From assembly GCF_028207065.1 (NCBI RefSeq), contig NZ_JAQLFP010000019.1, forward strand, positions 1 to 54,900: a stretch of DNA of 54,900 nucleotides. Reading direction: 5' to 3'. Made by a program: the position numbers and the translations under genes. This document shows, one piece after another, positions 8,418-17,989 of this stretch; positions within the stretch are counted from its first letter, which is position 1; every line of letters begins with the position of its first letter. The notes under the pieces were generated by a model. It saw nothing but the letters and a program-made list of their open reading frames with translations, did not search any database and was not told the origin of the DNA. This DNA is from Collinsella aerofaciens. GTDB taxonomy: Bacteria; Actinomycetota; Coriobacteriia; Coriobacteriales; Coriobacteriaceae.

Positions 8418-9467
8418 ATGGACGACATGCTGTGCGACATATCTGCCTTTCGGTATCACCGAATACCTCCACAGGTCTTGGCGATAATGCCGGACCTGCC
8501 CGATTCTGTGGACGATCCGCGCAGGGAGCATCTTTGTGAGCACCCACTCGTCAAGCATTTCCTGGGCACCCCGTTACACGTGTTGGCGCAGGGCGTCTAC
8601 GGGCGCAAGGGCGATCGCATTGTCAGGCATGTTTGGAACGGGGAGAGGCCGTTTGATTCCGTGCGGCAGACGGAGTTTGGCCTCGATGTTGCGTCCCCAC
8701 TCTTTACCCTGCTGACCCTGGCTTCCTCGGTCTCAAACGAGCGTCTGATCGTGTGCATGTATGAGATGTGTGGCACCTTCGCCGTGTGCAAGATTGCGCC
8801 TCAGGTAAAGTCGGCACTTGAGCAGGCATACGGGGACCGGTGGGGCGACGCGCGGCTGGGCTGGGAAAACGTAAAGGATGTCTCGGGGAATCCAACGGAC
8901 TTGTGGAAACGACCTCCCTTGATCGAGCTCTCTGAACTTACCGAATACGTCGATAAGATCCCGGGACTCCGCGGCGCTAAATCGTTCACGCGTGCCGCGA
9001 AATGCATTACGGGGGTGGCGGCATCGCCGCTCGAGGTCCAGGCTTCGATGCTGTTTGGCCTTACAAGATTGCGCGGCGGCGAAGGGTTGCGCCTTACCAA
9101 TAACGTCGAGATTCGCATGACGCGCGGTGCCCGCCTGATTTCGGGACTCGATAGGCGCTATGCCGATATTCTGCTGGCAAATAAGGACGGCAGCCGAGAG
9201 TGCCTGGTTGAATGCCAAGGTAAAGCCATTCACGGATCCATAGAATCCAAGATCTCGGACTCCGATCGAACGACCGCGCTGCAAGCGATGGGATATCCCG
9301 TCGTTCTGATGACCTATGGCCAGCTGGCCGACTCCGATGCCTTCCGCGTGGTGATGGAACTCATCATGTCCTACTTCGATATGCCGTTGAAAGACAAGAC
9401 GCCGCGGCAGCAGGAGCTCGAACGGCGGCTTCGTGAGGAGATTTTTATCGATTGGGCGGGAATGTAG
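8418..9467 (+). CDS. Unrecognised protein with a PD-(D/E)XK or DUF559-like C-terminal part
   Basis: 349 residues; I do not recognise a named family. The N-terminal ~200 residues are mixed alpha/beta with no motif. The C-terminal part (about residues 230-325) has ADILLANKDGSRECLVECQGKAIH, then DSDRTTALQAMGYPVVLMTYGQL. This E-x-Q, D-x-x-R, G-hydrophobic-hydrophobic spacing resembles nuclease-like DUF559 and restriction-endonuclease folds. Such solo proteins are common in defence islands, and BREX lies 3.4 kb away. The start at ATG 8418 lacks a good ribosome binding site, so it is uncertain. Transcribed divergently from the M20 gene. The nuclease link is inference only. Confidence 0.55.
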   Translation: MDDMLCDISAFRYHRIPPQVLAIMPDLPDSVDDPRREHLCEHPLVKHFLGTPLHVLAQGVYGRKGDRIVRHVWNGERPFDSVRQTEFGLDVASPLFTLLTLASSVSNERLIVCMYEMCGTFAVCKIAPQVKSALEQAYGDRWGDARLGWENVKDVSGNPTDLWKRPPLIELSELTEYVDKIPGLRGAKSFTRAAKCITGVAASPLEVQASMLFGLTRLRGGEGLRLTNNVEIRMTRGARLISGLDRRYADILLANKDGSRECLVECQGKAIHGSIESKISDSDRTTALQAMGYPVVLMTYGQLADSDAFRVVMELIMSYFDMPLKDKTPRQQELERRLREEIFIDWAGM

Positions 9468-9553
9468 CCGCGCGGGTGGAAAACGGTCGCGGGAACCAGG
9501 GTTTTAGTTGCGAAAAGGGTTCAATTGCACCCCGGAATTTGCTCTAAAAGTGC

Positions 9554-9716
9554 TACCAAGAACAAGTTATTTCGGAAAATGGACAGTCAACCTTAATTTG
9601 GCATATAGAGATCGATTTTTACCTACTAAAACCCCTGATAAAGCTGTTTGTAAAAGCAGTTGTGCTTAGCGACTGAGGCCTCACTGTCGATTATCCGAAA
9701 AAACTTGTTCTGGGTA
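9554..9716. mobile_element. 163-bp A+T-rich element with 36-bp imperfect inverted repeats
   Basis: Left arm 9554-9589 begins TACCAAGAACAAGTT; the right arm 9681-9716, read on the other strand, begins TACCCAGAACAAGTT. I count 31 of 36 matching positions. No open frame lies between the arms. Size, terminal symmetry and base composition fit a non-autonomous (MITE-like) element, but no target-site duplication is obvious. It may be distantly related to the two 123-bp elements at 30236 and 33327: the arms share a TTTTTYGGA-like core and the interiors share a CTTGTGCTT-like stretch. Confidence 0.6.
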
Positions 9717-9745
9717 TTATTTTAAAGCCGTCCGGAGCAATGAAA

Positions 9746-9776
9746 TCGGCCCCCGTTTCGTGAAAAACGGGGGCCG
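9746..9776 (-). terminator. Hairpin terminator after serA
   Basis: TCGGCCCCCGTTT pairs with AAACGGGGGCCGA. On the minus strand it is followed by a T-rich stretch (TTTCATT) and lies 40 bases after the serA stop. The rest of the 9468-9816 gap holds the 163-bp element and no gene. Confidence 0.65.
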
Positions 9777-9816
9777 AATGGGCTTCGTGGCCTGTCTGGC
9801 AGGATTGGCGCCGGCG

Positions 9817-10980
9817 CTATTTAATCACGCGCACGCGATACATCGACGGAATCTGCTTAAGCGCCTCGATCGTGCTGCTGTTCAGGTGCTCGTCCGTGTC
9901 GAACATGGTGTAGGCGTTCTCGCCAGCGGACTCGTTGGTCATACGCTGTACGTTGGCGTTGTCCTTGGCCAGGATTGCCGTAATCTGACCGATCATGTTG
10001 GGCACGTTGGCGTGCAGGCAGGCAATGCGGCTCGCGGCGCGCGCCTTGCCCATGCTGCAGGCGGGGTAGTTGACGCTGTGCGCGATGTTACCGTTCTCCA
10101 GGTAATCCTTGAGCTCACTGATGGCCATGTCGGCGCAATTGGCCTCGGCTTCGCCGGTGCCGGCGCCCGAGTGCGTGGTGATAAACGTGTTGGGCATCTT
10201 GACGGTCTTGGGCGTGGCAAAGTCGCAGCTAAACCAGCTTAGTTTGCCCTCACGCAGGGCGGCGTCGACGGCGTCTTCGTCGATGATGGTCTCGCGTGCG
10301 TAGTTGATCAGCACGGCGCCCGGAGCGAGCAGGTCGATCTGCTGGGTGCTGATCATGCCGATGGTGTCGGCCTTGCTGGGCACGTGCACGGTGAGGTAGT
10401 CGCAGCCGCGGCAGAGGTCCTCGAGCGTGCCCACGCGTTGAACCTCGCGGCTCAGCACCCACGCATGCTCGACGGAAATGAACGGATCGTAGCCGTAGAC
10501 GTCCATGCCCAGTTCGACGCAGGCGTTGGCGACCTTGGAGCCCACGTTGCCCAGACCGATGACGCCGATGCGCTTGCCCTTGAGCTCGCGGCCCACAAAT
10601 GCCTTCTTGGCCTTCTCGGCGTCGACCTGAATCTCGGGATCGTCGGCGTTGTCGCGCACCCAGTTCATCGACTGCACCACGCCGCGGCTCGAGAGCACCA
10701 GCATGCCCAGGACGAGCTCCTTGACGGCGTTGCTGTTGGCACCGGGGGAGTTAAAGACGACGACGCCCTTCTTGGCGTACTCCTCGACGGGGATGTTGTT
10801 GACGCCGGCGCCGCAGCGGGCGATGGCGCGAATGCCCTCGGGCAGCTCGTAGCCGTGCAGGTCGGTGGAGCGCATCAGGATGGCATCGGCCTCCTCGGCG
10901 GTGCCCACAAACTCGTAGCCCTCGCCAAATTCGACTTTGCCGTCCTTGGTAATGTCGTCGATGGTTTTAATCTTGCGCAT
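9817..10980 (-). CDS. serA: D-3-phosphoglycerate dehydrogenase
   Basis: First enzyme of serine biosynthesis: oxidises 3-phosphoglycerate to 3-phosphohydroxypyruvate with NAD. 387 residues, the short type with one C-terminal ACT domain. The NAD fingerprint GLGNVG is at 142-147 within KRIGVIGLGNVGSKVAN, R229 lies in NYARET, and H270 of TTHSGAGTGEAE is the catalytic histidine. The ACT domain runs from about residue 316 (SRIACLHANVPNMIGQ), where serine may bind for feedback control. ATG has AAGGAG at the right spacing. It follows serC by 69 bases on the same strand, so serC-serA is an operon, and a hairpin ends it. Confidence 0.93.
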   Translation of the reverse strand: MRKIKTIDDITKDGKVEFGEGYEFVGTAEEADAILMRSTDLHGYELPEGIRAIARCGAGVNNIPVEEYAKKGVVVFNSPGANSNAVKELVLGMLVLSSRGVVQSMNWVRDNADDPEIQVDAEKAKKAFVGRELKGKRIGVIGLGNVGSKVANACVELGMDVYGYDPFISVEHAWVLSREVQRVGTLEDLCRGCDYLTVHVPSKADTIGMISTQQIDLLAPGAVLINYARETIIDEDAVDAALREGKLSWFSCDFATPKTVKMPNTFITTHSGAGTGEAEANCADMAISELKDYLENGNIAHSVNYPACSMGKARAASRIACLHANVPNMIGQITAILAKDNANVQRMTNESAGENAYTMFDTDEHLNSSTIEALKQIPSMYRVRVIK

Positions 10981-11049
10981 GAAAAACTCCTTAGCGGATT
11001 TGTTTATTACAAGTGGTTTGAAGTGGCTGGTCGGCCCGCGGGTTGCGGG

Positions 11050-12174
<1,125 letters not shown>

Positions 12175-12289
12175 CTTCTAGGTCCCCCTCGTAGTCGTTT
12201 GAACGTTCGGGATACTTTAGCACAGTGGAGCGCCAGGCGCGACCGCATCACGGTAAAACTCGAGTGCGCCGCTATGATTTACAGGATGG

Positions 12290-12478
12290 TTACATGGGGG
12301 AGGGTTGTCTTGAGGCTCGCATCTGATCCGCCTCGATCTTCGCTTGTTTCCAGGGTCGAATGCGACCGTTTACCAGATCGTCGTAGCCACGCGTGATGGC
12401 ACGTTGAATGCGATACTCGCGTTCTTGGATGGCGGTTAGTGCGCCCGTCTGATCGGAAATAGGCTTTACGTCTGGCAT
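12290..12478 (-). pseudogene. Truncated Phd/YefM-like antitoxin remnant
   Basis: Small reading frame of 62 residues with an excellent start (AAGGAG before ATG 12478). It begins MPDVKPISDQTGAL, like Phd/YefM antitoxins, which typically start with a similar motif before the DNA-binding fold. The rest, EREYRIQRAITRGYDDLVNGRIRPW, resembles the C-terminal toxin-contacting helix. The ~25 residues normally between (strand and FLTKNG-like segment) are absent, so an internal deletion seems likely. No toxin gene follows: the next gene is serC. It is either a relic or a short DNA-binding protein, since the start signals and an operator-like palindrome are intact. The family call is from resemblance only. 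Confidence 0.45.
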
Positions 12479-12509
12479 ATGAAGCTCCTTACATGGAATC
12501 ATATGTATA

Positions 12510-12523
12510 ACTCAATGTTGAGT
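12510..12523 (-). promoter_or_regulatory. Inverted repeat upstream of the antitoxin remnant (candidate operator)
   Basis: ACTCAA-TG-TTGAGT lies between plausible minus-strand promoter boxes (TACACT and TATGAT, 17 bases apart). The position fits autoregulation by an antitoxin-type repressor. Confidence 0.4.
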
Positions 12524-12697
12524 GTAGTGGAGGGTGGGGGTCCGATGCGAGGTGGCTTTGGGCGTGTGCGTGTCTGCATTCGCAAGCGCGTTTATCTGGC
12601 AAGTGTGATTTGGGGCGATCTCGTCAAAGCTGCTGAGCTGCGAAAATAACCGTTAACCGGATTTAATTTTGTTGCTCAACATTTGACACGCTGGTCG

Positions 12698-12714
12698 TGG
12701 TAACTTTTTTACCA
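12698..12714 (+). promoter_or_regulatory. Inverted repeat ahead of the BREX operon
   Basis: TGGTAA-CTTTT-TTACCA lies ten bases after a consensus TTGACA (12683-12688), where the -10 region or start site of a BREX promoter could be. No good -10 box is visible at the right spacing, so the promoter itself is not assigned. The repeat could bind a repressor. A second TTGACA is at 12781-12786. Confidence 0.35.
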
Positions 12715-12828
12715 ACAGGTATGATTATTGTCATGTGCGCCGCGCCTGCCTGCCGGGCTGCGGCGCACTTGTGACAGCCTTTGACACCCTTGGAGCGTGC
12801 ACTGTGGATGTAACCACAAAAAGCGTTC

Positions 12829-12838
12829 GGGGGGGGGG
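12829..12838 (+). repeat. Run of ten G at the start of brxA (candidate phase-variation tract)
   Basis: Ten G residues in a row end inside the GTG codon at 12838. Upstream, GTG 12804 has a GGAG site eight bases before it and reads nine codons into the tract. At G10 this frame hits TGA about 22 codons from the start; at G9 or G12 it runs straight into brxA. Homopolymeric G tracts slip during replication, so the gene could switch on and off. A length error in the assembly is the main alternative. Confidence 0.75.
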
Positions 12839-13488
12839 TGCTCACCCGCGAGCAATTCCTCCCGCATGAGATGCGCATCGTCGCTGTTCTGCGCACGCAG
12901 GGCGCAAGCGACGAGCAGGTCATTGTACGCGTAAAGAGCGATAACCTCTTTCAATATCCTACGGAGCGCATGGTTGCCAACCGCGCAACCGTGTGCCTTC
13001 GCCGCCTCGACGCCATGATGCCCACGGACGCCGCGTGCGCCGCGCGCGGCATCGACCCCAATACTGCCGCCGAGGCTGCGTTATCCCTAACCGGCCTTAT
13101 GGCATCTGGTACTCCCACGCAGGCGGACCAGGCCATCTTTTACAGCATGATCTGCCGCTACGACATCGTGCGCGAGCTCGTGCTCGTCGAGGTGGGGGAG
13201 CGCCTGCAAAACTTCGACTATGCCTTCACGGCGGCTGACCTCAACGCCTTTATGACGCGCTTTACCACGGAGTATCCGGACGCGGCCCGCTGGACCGAGG
13301 CCACGGTCAAGCGCATTAAGGGCTCGCTGCGCCAGACGCTCCGCCACGCCGGCCTTATAGGCGAGGGTCAGGGCCCGGAGTCCGAACGCCTGTCCCCGCT
13401 CTTTCTCGACCCCGAGGTCGAGCAGGGCCTGGTCCAGCTGGGCGAGCAGCCTCTTATCGCGGCCCTTACCGGCAGGGCGGTGATGTAG
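12838..13488 (+). CDS. brxA: BREX protein BrxA (DUF1819)
   Basis: First gene of the type 1 BREX operon; in the well-studied systems BrxA is a small DNA-binding protein needed for full phage defence. The frame-intact part is 216 residues. TREQFLPHEMRIVAVL and NLFQYPTERMVANRATVCLRRLDAM match the DUF1819 N-terminus and the rest is helical. The listed GTG lies within a G10 run and has no separate ribosome binding site. DUF1819 proteins usually carry about ten more residues before this point; reading from GTG 12804 with GGAG upstream would supply them (VTTKSVRGG) if the run were nine or twelve G. As sequenced the gene may therefore be off or poorly translated. It ends one base before brxB. Confidence 0.8.
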   Translation: MLTREQFLPHEMRIVAVLRTQGASDEQVIVRVKSDNLFQYPTERMVANRATVCLRRLDAMMPTDAACAARGIDPNTAAEAALSLTGLMASGTPTQADQAIFYSMICRYDIVRELVLVEVGERLQNFDYAFTAADLNAFMTRFTTEYPDAARWTEATVKRIKGSLRQTLRHAGLIGEGQGPESERLSPLFLDPEVEQGLVQLGEQPLIAALTGRAVM

Positions 13489-13489
13489 C

Positions 13490-14182
13490 GTGGCTTCCGT
13501 CAACAGCGCTTCCGATTCCGTAGTCACCCCGGCGACCGATCTCACCACCAATATCGGCATCCATTCCCGCCAGAGTGTCGTGGCGGCGCATGCCCGCTCC
13601 GAGCGCGCCCGCCAAGAATTTGAGCGCCGCGCGCAGCTCCTGCGTGAGTGCCTGTGCAGCGAGGACTTTTTGGCCAACAAGGGCATAGGTAACGAGATCG
13701 GCTTCCATACCTTCTGCTACGACCCTGCGCTCGAGTTTGAGGCGCGTGCGTTATTTGACGTCCTTTCACGCGATGCCGAGGCCGGCAAGCTCCCGTGCAC
13801 GCTCAAGGTCGTGAATCTCTACGACGCCGTGCTGGCAATTCTCGAAAAGCGCCGCGTCCTCAAGACCATCCCGCGCCAAGAGGAGCGTCGCGGTACCCAG
13901 CGCGTGCTCGAGGACGTGGCCAAGTTCGCCTCGCCCGAGAAAGTCGCCGCGTGCATCCTTGAACAAACCGAGCCGCACGTGCCCAGAGACGTCATCCTCC
14001 TCACCGGTGCAGGTGAGGTCTTCCCGTTCTTTCGCATGCACACGCTTCTCCACTGCATGCTCGCGGATTTTGATAATGTGCCGGTGATCGCCGCCTATCC
14101 GGGCAGCTTCAACGGCTCTTCCTTCCAGCTCTTTAACCGTCTGCCGGCCGATAACTACTACCGCGCCATCGATATCTCGTAA
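13490..14182 (+). CDS. brxB: BREX protein BrxB (DUF1788)
   Basis: Second BREX gene, 230 residues, required for defence in type 1 systems and thought to be part of the BREX core assembly; its biochemical role is not known. The DUF1788 pattern is seen from about residue 44: LLRECLCSEDFLANKGIGNEIG, FCYDP, then LLTGAGEVFPFFRMHTLLHCM and IAAYPGSFNG near the end. The first ~35 residues are Ser/Ala/Thr-rich and may be an artefact of the GTG start at 13490, since the family core begins later; an inner start is possible. It follows brxA with a one-base gap, so translational coupling is likely and a brxA phase switch could also affect it. Confidence 0.88.
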   Translation: MASVNSASDSVVTPATDLTTNIGIHSRQSVVAAHARSERARQEFERRAQLLRECLCSEDFLANKGIGNEIGFHTFCYDPALEFEARALFDVLSRDAEAGKLPCTLKVVNLYDAVLAILEKRRVLKTIPRQEERRGTQRVLEDVAKFASPEKVAACILEQTEPHVPRDVILLTGAGEVFPFFRMHTLLHCMLADFDNVPVIAAYPGSFNGSSFQLFNRLPADNYYRAIDIS

Positions 14183-14260
14183 GCACGGCTCCCCGCATAC
14201 AAGGCCCTGCCGCCGGTAACAACCCTTTGCCATAACGTTCCCAAACCCAAAGGAGTACCC

Positions 14261-17200
14261 ATGGACAACACGATCATTCGCGACCTCTTTGCAAAAGACA
14301 TCAACCGCTCCATCAACGGCGTGGTCAAGGTCCAGGATTCAAAAGACGAGTCCATCCGTCAGGAGCTTGACGAGTACGTGGTGACGCGCGAGCTGCAGGG
14401 GCACTTTGCCACGTTCTTCAAGGCCTACGGCGATGCCATCGATGTGCGCACCGACAAGATCGGCGTGTGGATCAGCGGCTTCTTCGGTTCCGGTAAATCG
14501 CACTTTCTCAAGATGCTGAGCTACCTGCTCGAGAATCGCCAGATTGGCGGTAAGAGCGCCATCCGCTACTTTGATGGCAAGATCGTCGACCCCATGGTCG
14601 CGGCTGCCATGGAGCGCGCCTGCTCGGTGCCCACGCAAGCCATCCTCTTTAACATCGATAGCAAGGCGGGCCAGTGGAAGCAGGGCGATACGGCTCCCAC
14701 GGCGCTGCTTCGCGGCTTTGAGCGCATGTTCTACGAGGCACGCGGCTTCTACGGCGAGGACCTCAAGCTTGCAAAGCTCGAGGATCACATCGATTCCCTG
14801 GGCAAGACCCAGGAGTTCCGCGAGGCCTTTGAGCGCGTCAACGGCGAGTCCTGGCTCCAGACCCGCGACACCTACAGCTACTTTGAGGACGACGTCGTCG
14901 AGGTGCTGCAGAGCGTGCTCGGCATGAGCGAAAAGGCCGCATGGAACTGGCTCGAGGGTTCTGAGGACGAGGTTTTGGCCCCTGATGTCTTTGCCAAAAA
15001 GGTCAAGGACTACGTGGACGCTCAGGCAGCGGCCCACGGCGGCAACTTCCGTTTGCTCTTTATGGTCGACGAGATGGGTCAGTTTATTACAAACGACCAG
15101 GACCCAAGCCTTATGCTGAGCCTTCAGACCATCGTCGAGGAGCTGGGTGCCGCCTGCGGTGGCCGCGTGTGGGTGATGGTCACGAGCCAGGAGGCCATCG
15201 ACAACCTGAGCCTGCCCGTGGGCAACGACTTTTCAAAGATCCAGGGCCGTTTCAATACCCGCCTTTCGCTCTCCAGCTCCAGCGTAGACGAGGTCATCCA
15301 ACGCCGTGTGCTCGAGAAGACCGCGCCGGCGGCCGATATGCTTGCAAAGGTCTACGAGCAAGACGCCGCCGTCCTCAAAAACAACTTTACCTTTGAGGGT
15401 GGCTCGCGCTCCGACCTTGCCGGCTACGCCAACTCCAAGGATTTTGTGGCCAGCTACCCGTTTGTGGGCTATCAGTTTAAGCTCCTGCCCGACGTGATGA
15501 CCGAGGTGCGCAAGCACGGTGTCAAGGCCAAGCACATGTCCACGGGCGAGCGCTCCATGCTGAGCGCATTCCAGGAGAGCGCTCAGGTCATCCAGCATGA
15601 CCAGACCGGTGCGCTCGTGCCGTTCTGGCGCTTCTTCGACACTATCTCCAAAGATCTTGAGCACGGCATCAGCCTGGTGGTCGACCGCGCGGTCCGTGCG
15701 GCCGAGAACGCGGAGGGCCTTGAACCCTACGACGTTCAGGTGCTTAAGCTCCTGTACTTGATCCGCTACATCGGCTACGTCAAGGCCACGGTCGAGAACA
15801 TCTCCATCCTTATGATCGATAGCCTGGACGTGGACAAGCGCGCCCTTAAGGACCGCGTCAAGGAATCCCTCGCCCGTTTGGAGCGCGAGAGCTACGTGGC
15901 ACGCCAGGGCGATACCTATAGCTTCCTCACCGACGAGGAGCAGGAGATAGCGCAGGAGATCGCACGCACCCCGATCGACAACGCGAAGGTGATTGAGTAC
16001 ATCAAGAAGCGCCTGTTCGAAAGCATCTACACTGCGCGCAAACTCAACCGCGGGACCAACGACTTCCCCTTTGACCGCTACGTGGATGGCTCGATTCATG
16101 GATCCAACATGGGCGGCATGGAACTATCCGTGGTGACCATGGCCAGCGATCTGGGCCGTGCGGACGATGCCGAGCTGGCATTGAAATCCGTGGATAAGGC
16201 CATCGTGGCCTTGAGCGACGAGGTGGATTATTGGGCCCCACTCGTCAACGCCGCTAAGATTCGCATGTACGCCCAGACGCGCAACCTGCAGGAGCTACCG
16301 CCGAGTACCCGCCAGATCGTCGAGGCCAAAATGCGCGAGAAGGACTTTAACGAGAAAGAGGCTGACGCCCTTTTGGCTGAGGCGGTGCTCCATGCACGAT
16401 GCGCCGTCAACGGGCGCATGATTGAGATCCGTGCTGCCAAACCCGCCCAGGTCTTTGAGCAGGTGCTGGCGCAGCTGTGCGATGTGGTCTTTGAAAAGGC
16501 CGGCTATATCGGCGCGCCGGTCACGAGCGATTCCGATATCCGCTCCACTCTGGCGGGCAACGTTCAAGCGGGGCTCGCTGGCATGAACGCGGGTAACACG
16601 CGTGCGCTCAAGGAGGTTGAGGACTACCTCAAAGTACAGCACCAGCGCCATCTGGATACCACTATGGGCGATATCCAGCGCCAGTACCAGCAAAGGCCCT
16701 TTGGCTGGCGCGAGGTCGACATCGCCAATGTGGTGGCGCAACTTGTGGTGGAGCAGCGCGCGCAGGTGCTGTTTGGCGGCCAGACGGTTCAAGCTAACGA
16801 TAGCCGCATGGTGGCGCTCCTGCGCAAGGATGCCGATAAGGCCCAGGTGCGCTTGCGCGTGCGCATGAGCGACCGGTTGCTGCGCGCCACGGGCGAGCTC
16901 ATGCGTGATCTGTTTGATCTCAAGACCGTGCCCTCCAACGAGGATAAGCTCGTGGCCGAGCTCAAAGAGCGCCTTGAGGGCTTGCGCGAGGCGTGCCTCG
17001 CCATGGCACGCGACTGCTACACGGGCATCAAGCCGGCCTACCCGTATCCCGGTGAGGACGAGTGCGAGAAGATGCGCTCGGAGGTGGCCGACGTCCTTAA
17101 GGACCAGAACGAGGCCGAGGCGTTCTTGACCACGTTCACCAAGCATGAGGACCGCTTGCTCGATGCCAAGGAAGACTTTGATAAGGTGGTTGAGTTCTTC

Positions 17201-17923
17201 GAGTCCAACCAGCGAACAGCGTTTGACCACGCCAAGGATTTCTTGAGCCGCACCGAGGGTATCGAGTATGCCTCCGATGACATTTCCAGCGCGGTTGAGA
17301 ATGTGGCAAAGGTGCGTGAGGTTCTCAAAGATCCCAAGCCCTACGGCCGCATTAAAGACCTGCAGCCGCTTATGGATCCCGTCGAGGACGACATGAAAAA
17401 GCTGCTGGGCATCCGCCGCAATGAGTTTTTGTGCCGAATCGAGAACGATCTGCAAGACCTGCAGGCACAGGCTGAGAGTCAAAAGGGCTTTGTCAATCAA
17501 GCCAAGGATGCCATAGCAGACGCCGGCGCCAAATACGAGTCGTTCAAAAACCGTGCCCACAGTGCTCAAAGCCTCAACGAGCTGAGTGTTGCCGCGACTA
17601 ACTGGGCCAACTGGCTCAGCGCAGCAACCAACGGGATGTACGACGCTGTGGATGCGGCCCGCATGCGTATGGACAACGAGCGCCGCACCACCGAGGTCAC
17701 GAGTACGGGTGAGGTGGTCAAGAAGATCTCCAACAAGGCCGTTGCGTCGTCAGCGCCCACGCCTGCACCCGTGCCCCAGCGCAAGATCAAGACTGTGCGC
17801 CGCGCCGATCTGGCCAAGCCGAGTCGTCTCTTGTCCGCAGGGGACGTGGAGCGCTACGTGGACGACCTGCGCTCCCGCCTTATGCAGGCGCTCGCTGCAA
17901 ACGACGAGATCCGTATCAACTAA
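14261..17923 (+). CDS. brxC: BREX ATPase BrxC (DUF499/DUF6079-type)
   Basis: Large P-loop ATPase of the BREX core, 1220 residues, normal for type 1 BrxC. The Walker A motif GFFGSGKSH is at 73-81, and RLLFMVDEMGQF near 265 is the Walker B strand. The N-terminus LFAKDINRSINGVVKV is typical, including a region contacting DNA or partner proteins. The C-terminal half is largely helical with coiled-coil-like stretches, and the last ~70 residues are a Pro/Lys-rich linker and a helix. The start has AAAGGAG. A gap of 78 bases separates it from brxB with no terminator. No interruption is seen. Confidence 0.93.
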   Translation: MDNTIIRDLFAKDINRSINGVVKVQDSKDESIRQELDEYVVTRELQGHFATFFKAYGDAIDVRTDKIGVWISGFFGSGKSHFLKMLSYLLENRQIGGKSAIRYFDGKIVDPMVAAAMERACSVPTQAILFNIDSKAGQWKQGDTAPTALLRGFERMFYEARGFYGEDLKLAKLEDHIDSLGKTQEFREAFERVNGESWLQTRDTYSYFEDDVVEVLQSVLGMSEKAAWNWLEGSEDEVLAPDVFAKKVKDYVDAQAAAHGGNFRLLFMVDEMGQFITNDQDPSLMLSLQTIVEELGAACGGRVWVMVTSQEAIDNLSLPVGNDFSKIQGRFNTRLSLSSSSVDEVIQRRVLEKTAPAADMLAKVYEQDAAVLKNNFTFEGGSRSDLAGYANSKDFVASYPFVGYQFKLLPDVMTEVRKHGVKAKHMSTGERSMLSAFQESAQVIQHDQTGALVPFWRFFDTISKDLEHGISLVVDRAVRAAENAEGLEPYDVQVLKLLYLIRYIGYVKATVENISILMIDSLDVDKRALKDRVKESLARLERESYVARQGDTYSFLTDEEQEIAQEIARTPIDNAKVIEYIKKRLFESIYTARKLNRGTNDFPFDRYVDGSIHGSNMGGMELSVVTMASDLGRADDAELALKSVDKAIVALSDEVDYWAPLVNAAKIRMYAQTRNLQELPPSTRQIVEAKMREKDFNEKEADALLAEAVLHARCAVNGRMIEIRAAKPAQVFEQVLAQLCDVVFEKAGYIGAPVTSDSDIRSTLAGNVQAGLAGMNAGNTRALKEVEDYLKVQHQRHLDTTMGDIQRQYQQRPFGWREVDIANVVAQLVVEQRAQVLFGGQTVQANDSRMVALLRKDADKAQVRLRVRMSDRLLRATGELMRDLFDLKTVPSNEDKLVAELKERLEGLREACLAMARDCYTGIKPAYPYPGEDECEKMRSEVADVLKDQNEAEAFLTTFTKHEDRLLDAKEDFDKVVEFFESNQRTAFDHAKDFLSRTEGIEYASDDISSAVENVAKVREVLKDPKPYGRIKDLQPLMDPVEDDMKKLLGIRRNEFLCRIENDLQDLQAQAESQKGFVNQAKDAIADAGAKYESFKNRAHSAQSLNELSVAATNWANWLSAATNGMYDAVDAARMRMDNERRTTEVTSTGEVVKKISNKAVASSAPTPAPVPQRKIKTVRRADLAKPSRLLSAGDVERYVDDLRSRLMQALAANDEIRIN

Positions 17924-17931
17924 CCCGCGGA

Positions 17932-17961
17932 GCCACCGGTGCCAAAGCGCGCACCGGTGGC
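17932..17961 (+). other. Intercistronic hairpin between brxC and pglX
   Basis: GCCACCGGTGC and GCACCGGTGGC are perfect 11-base arms with an 8-base loop, nine bases after the brxC stop and about 28 before pglX. There is no T run, so it is more likely an mRNA processing or stability element, or a weak attenuator, than a terminator. Confidence 0.6.
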
Positions 17962-17989
17962 TTATGGCGTTTAGAAAGGCTCATCAACC

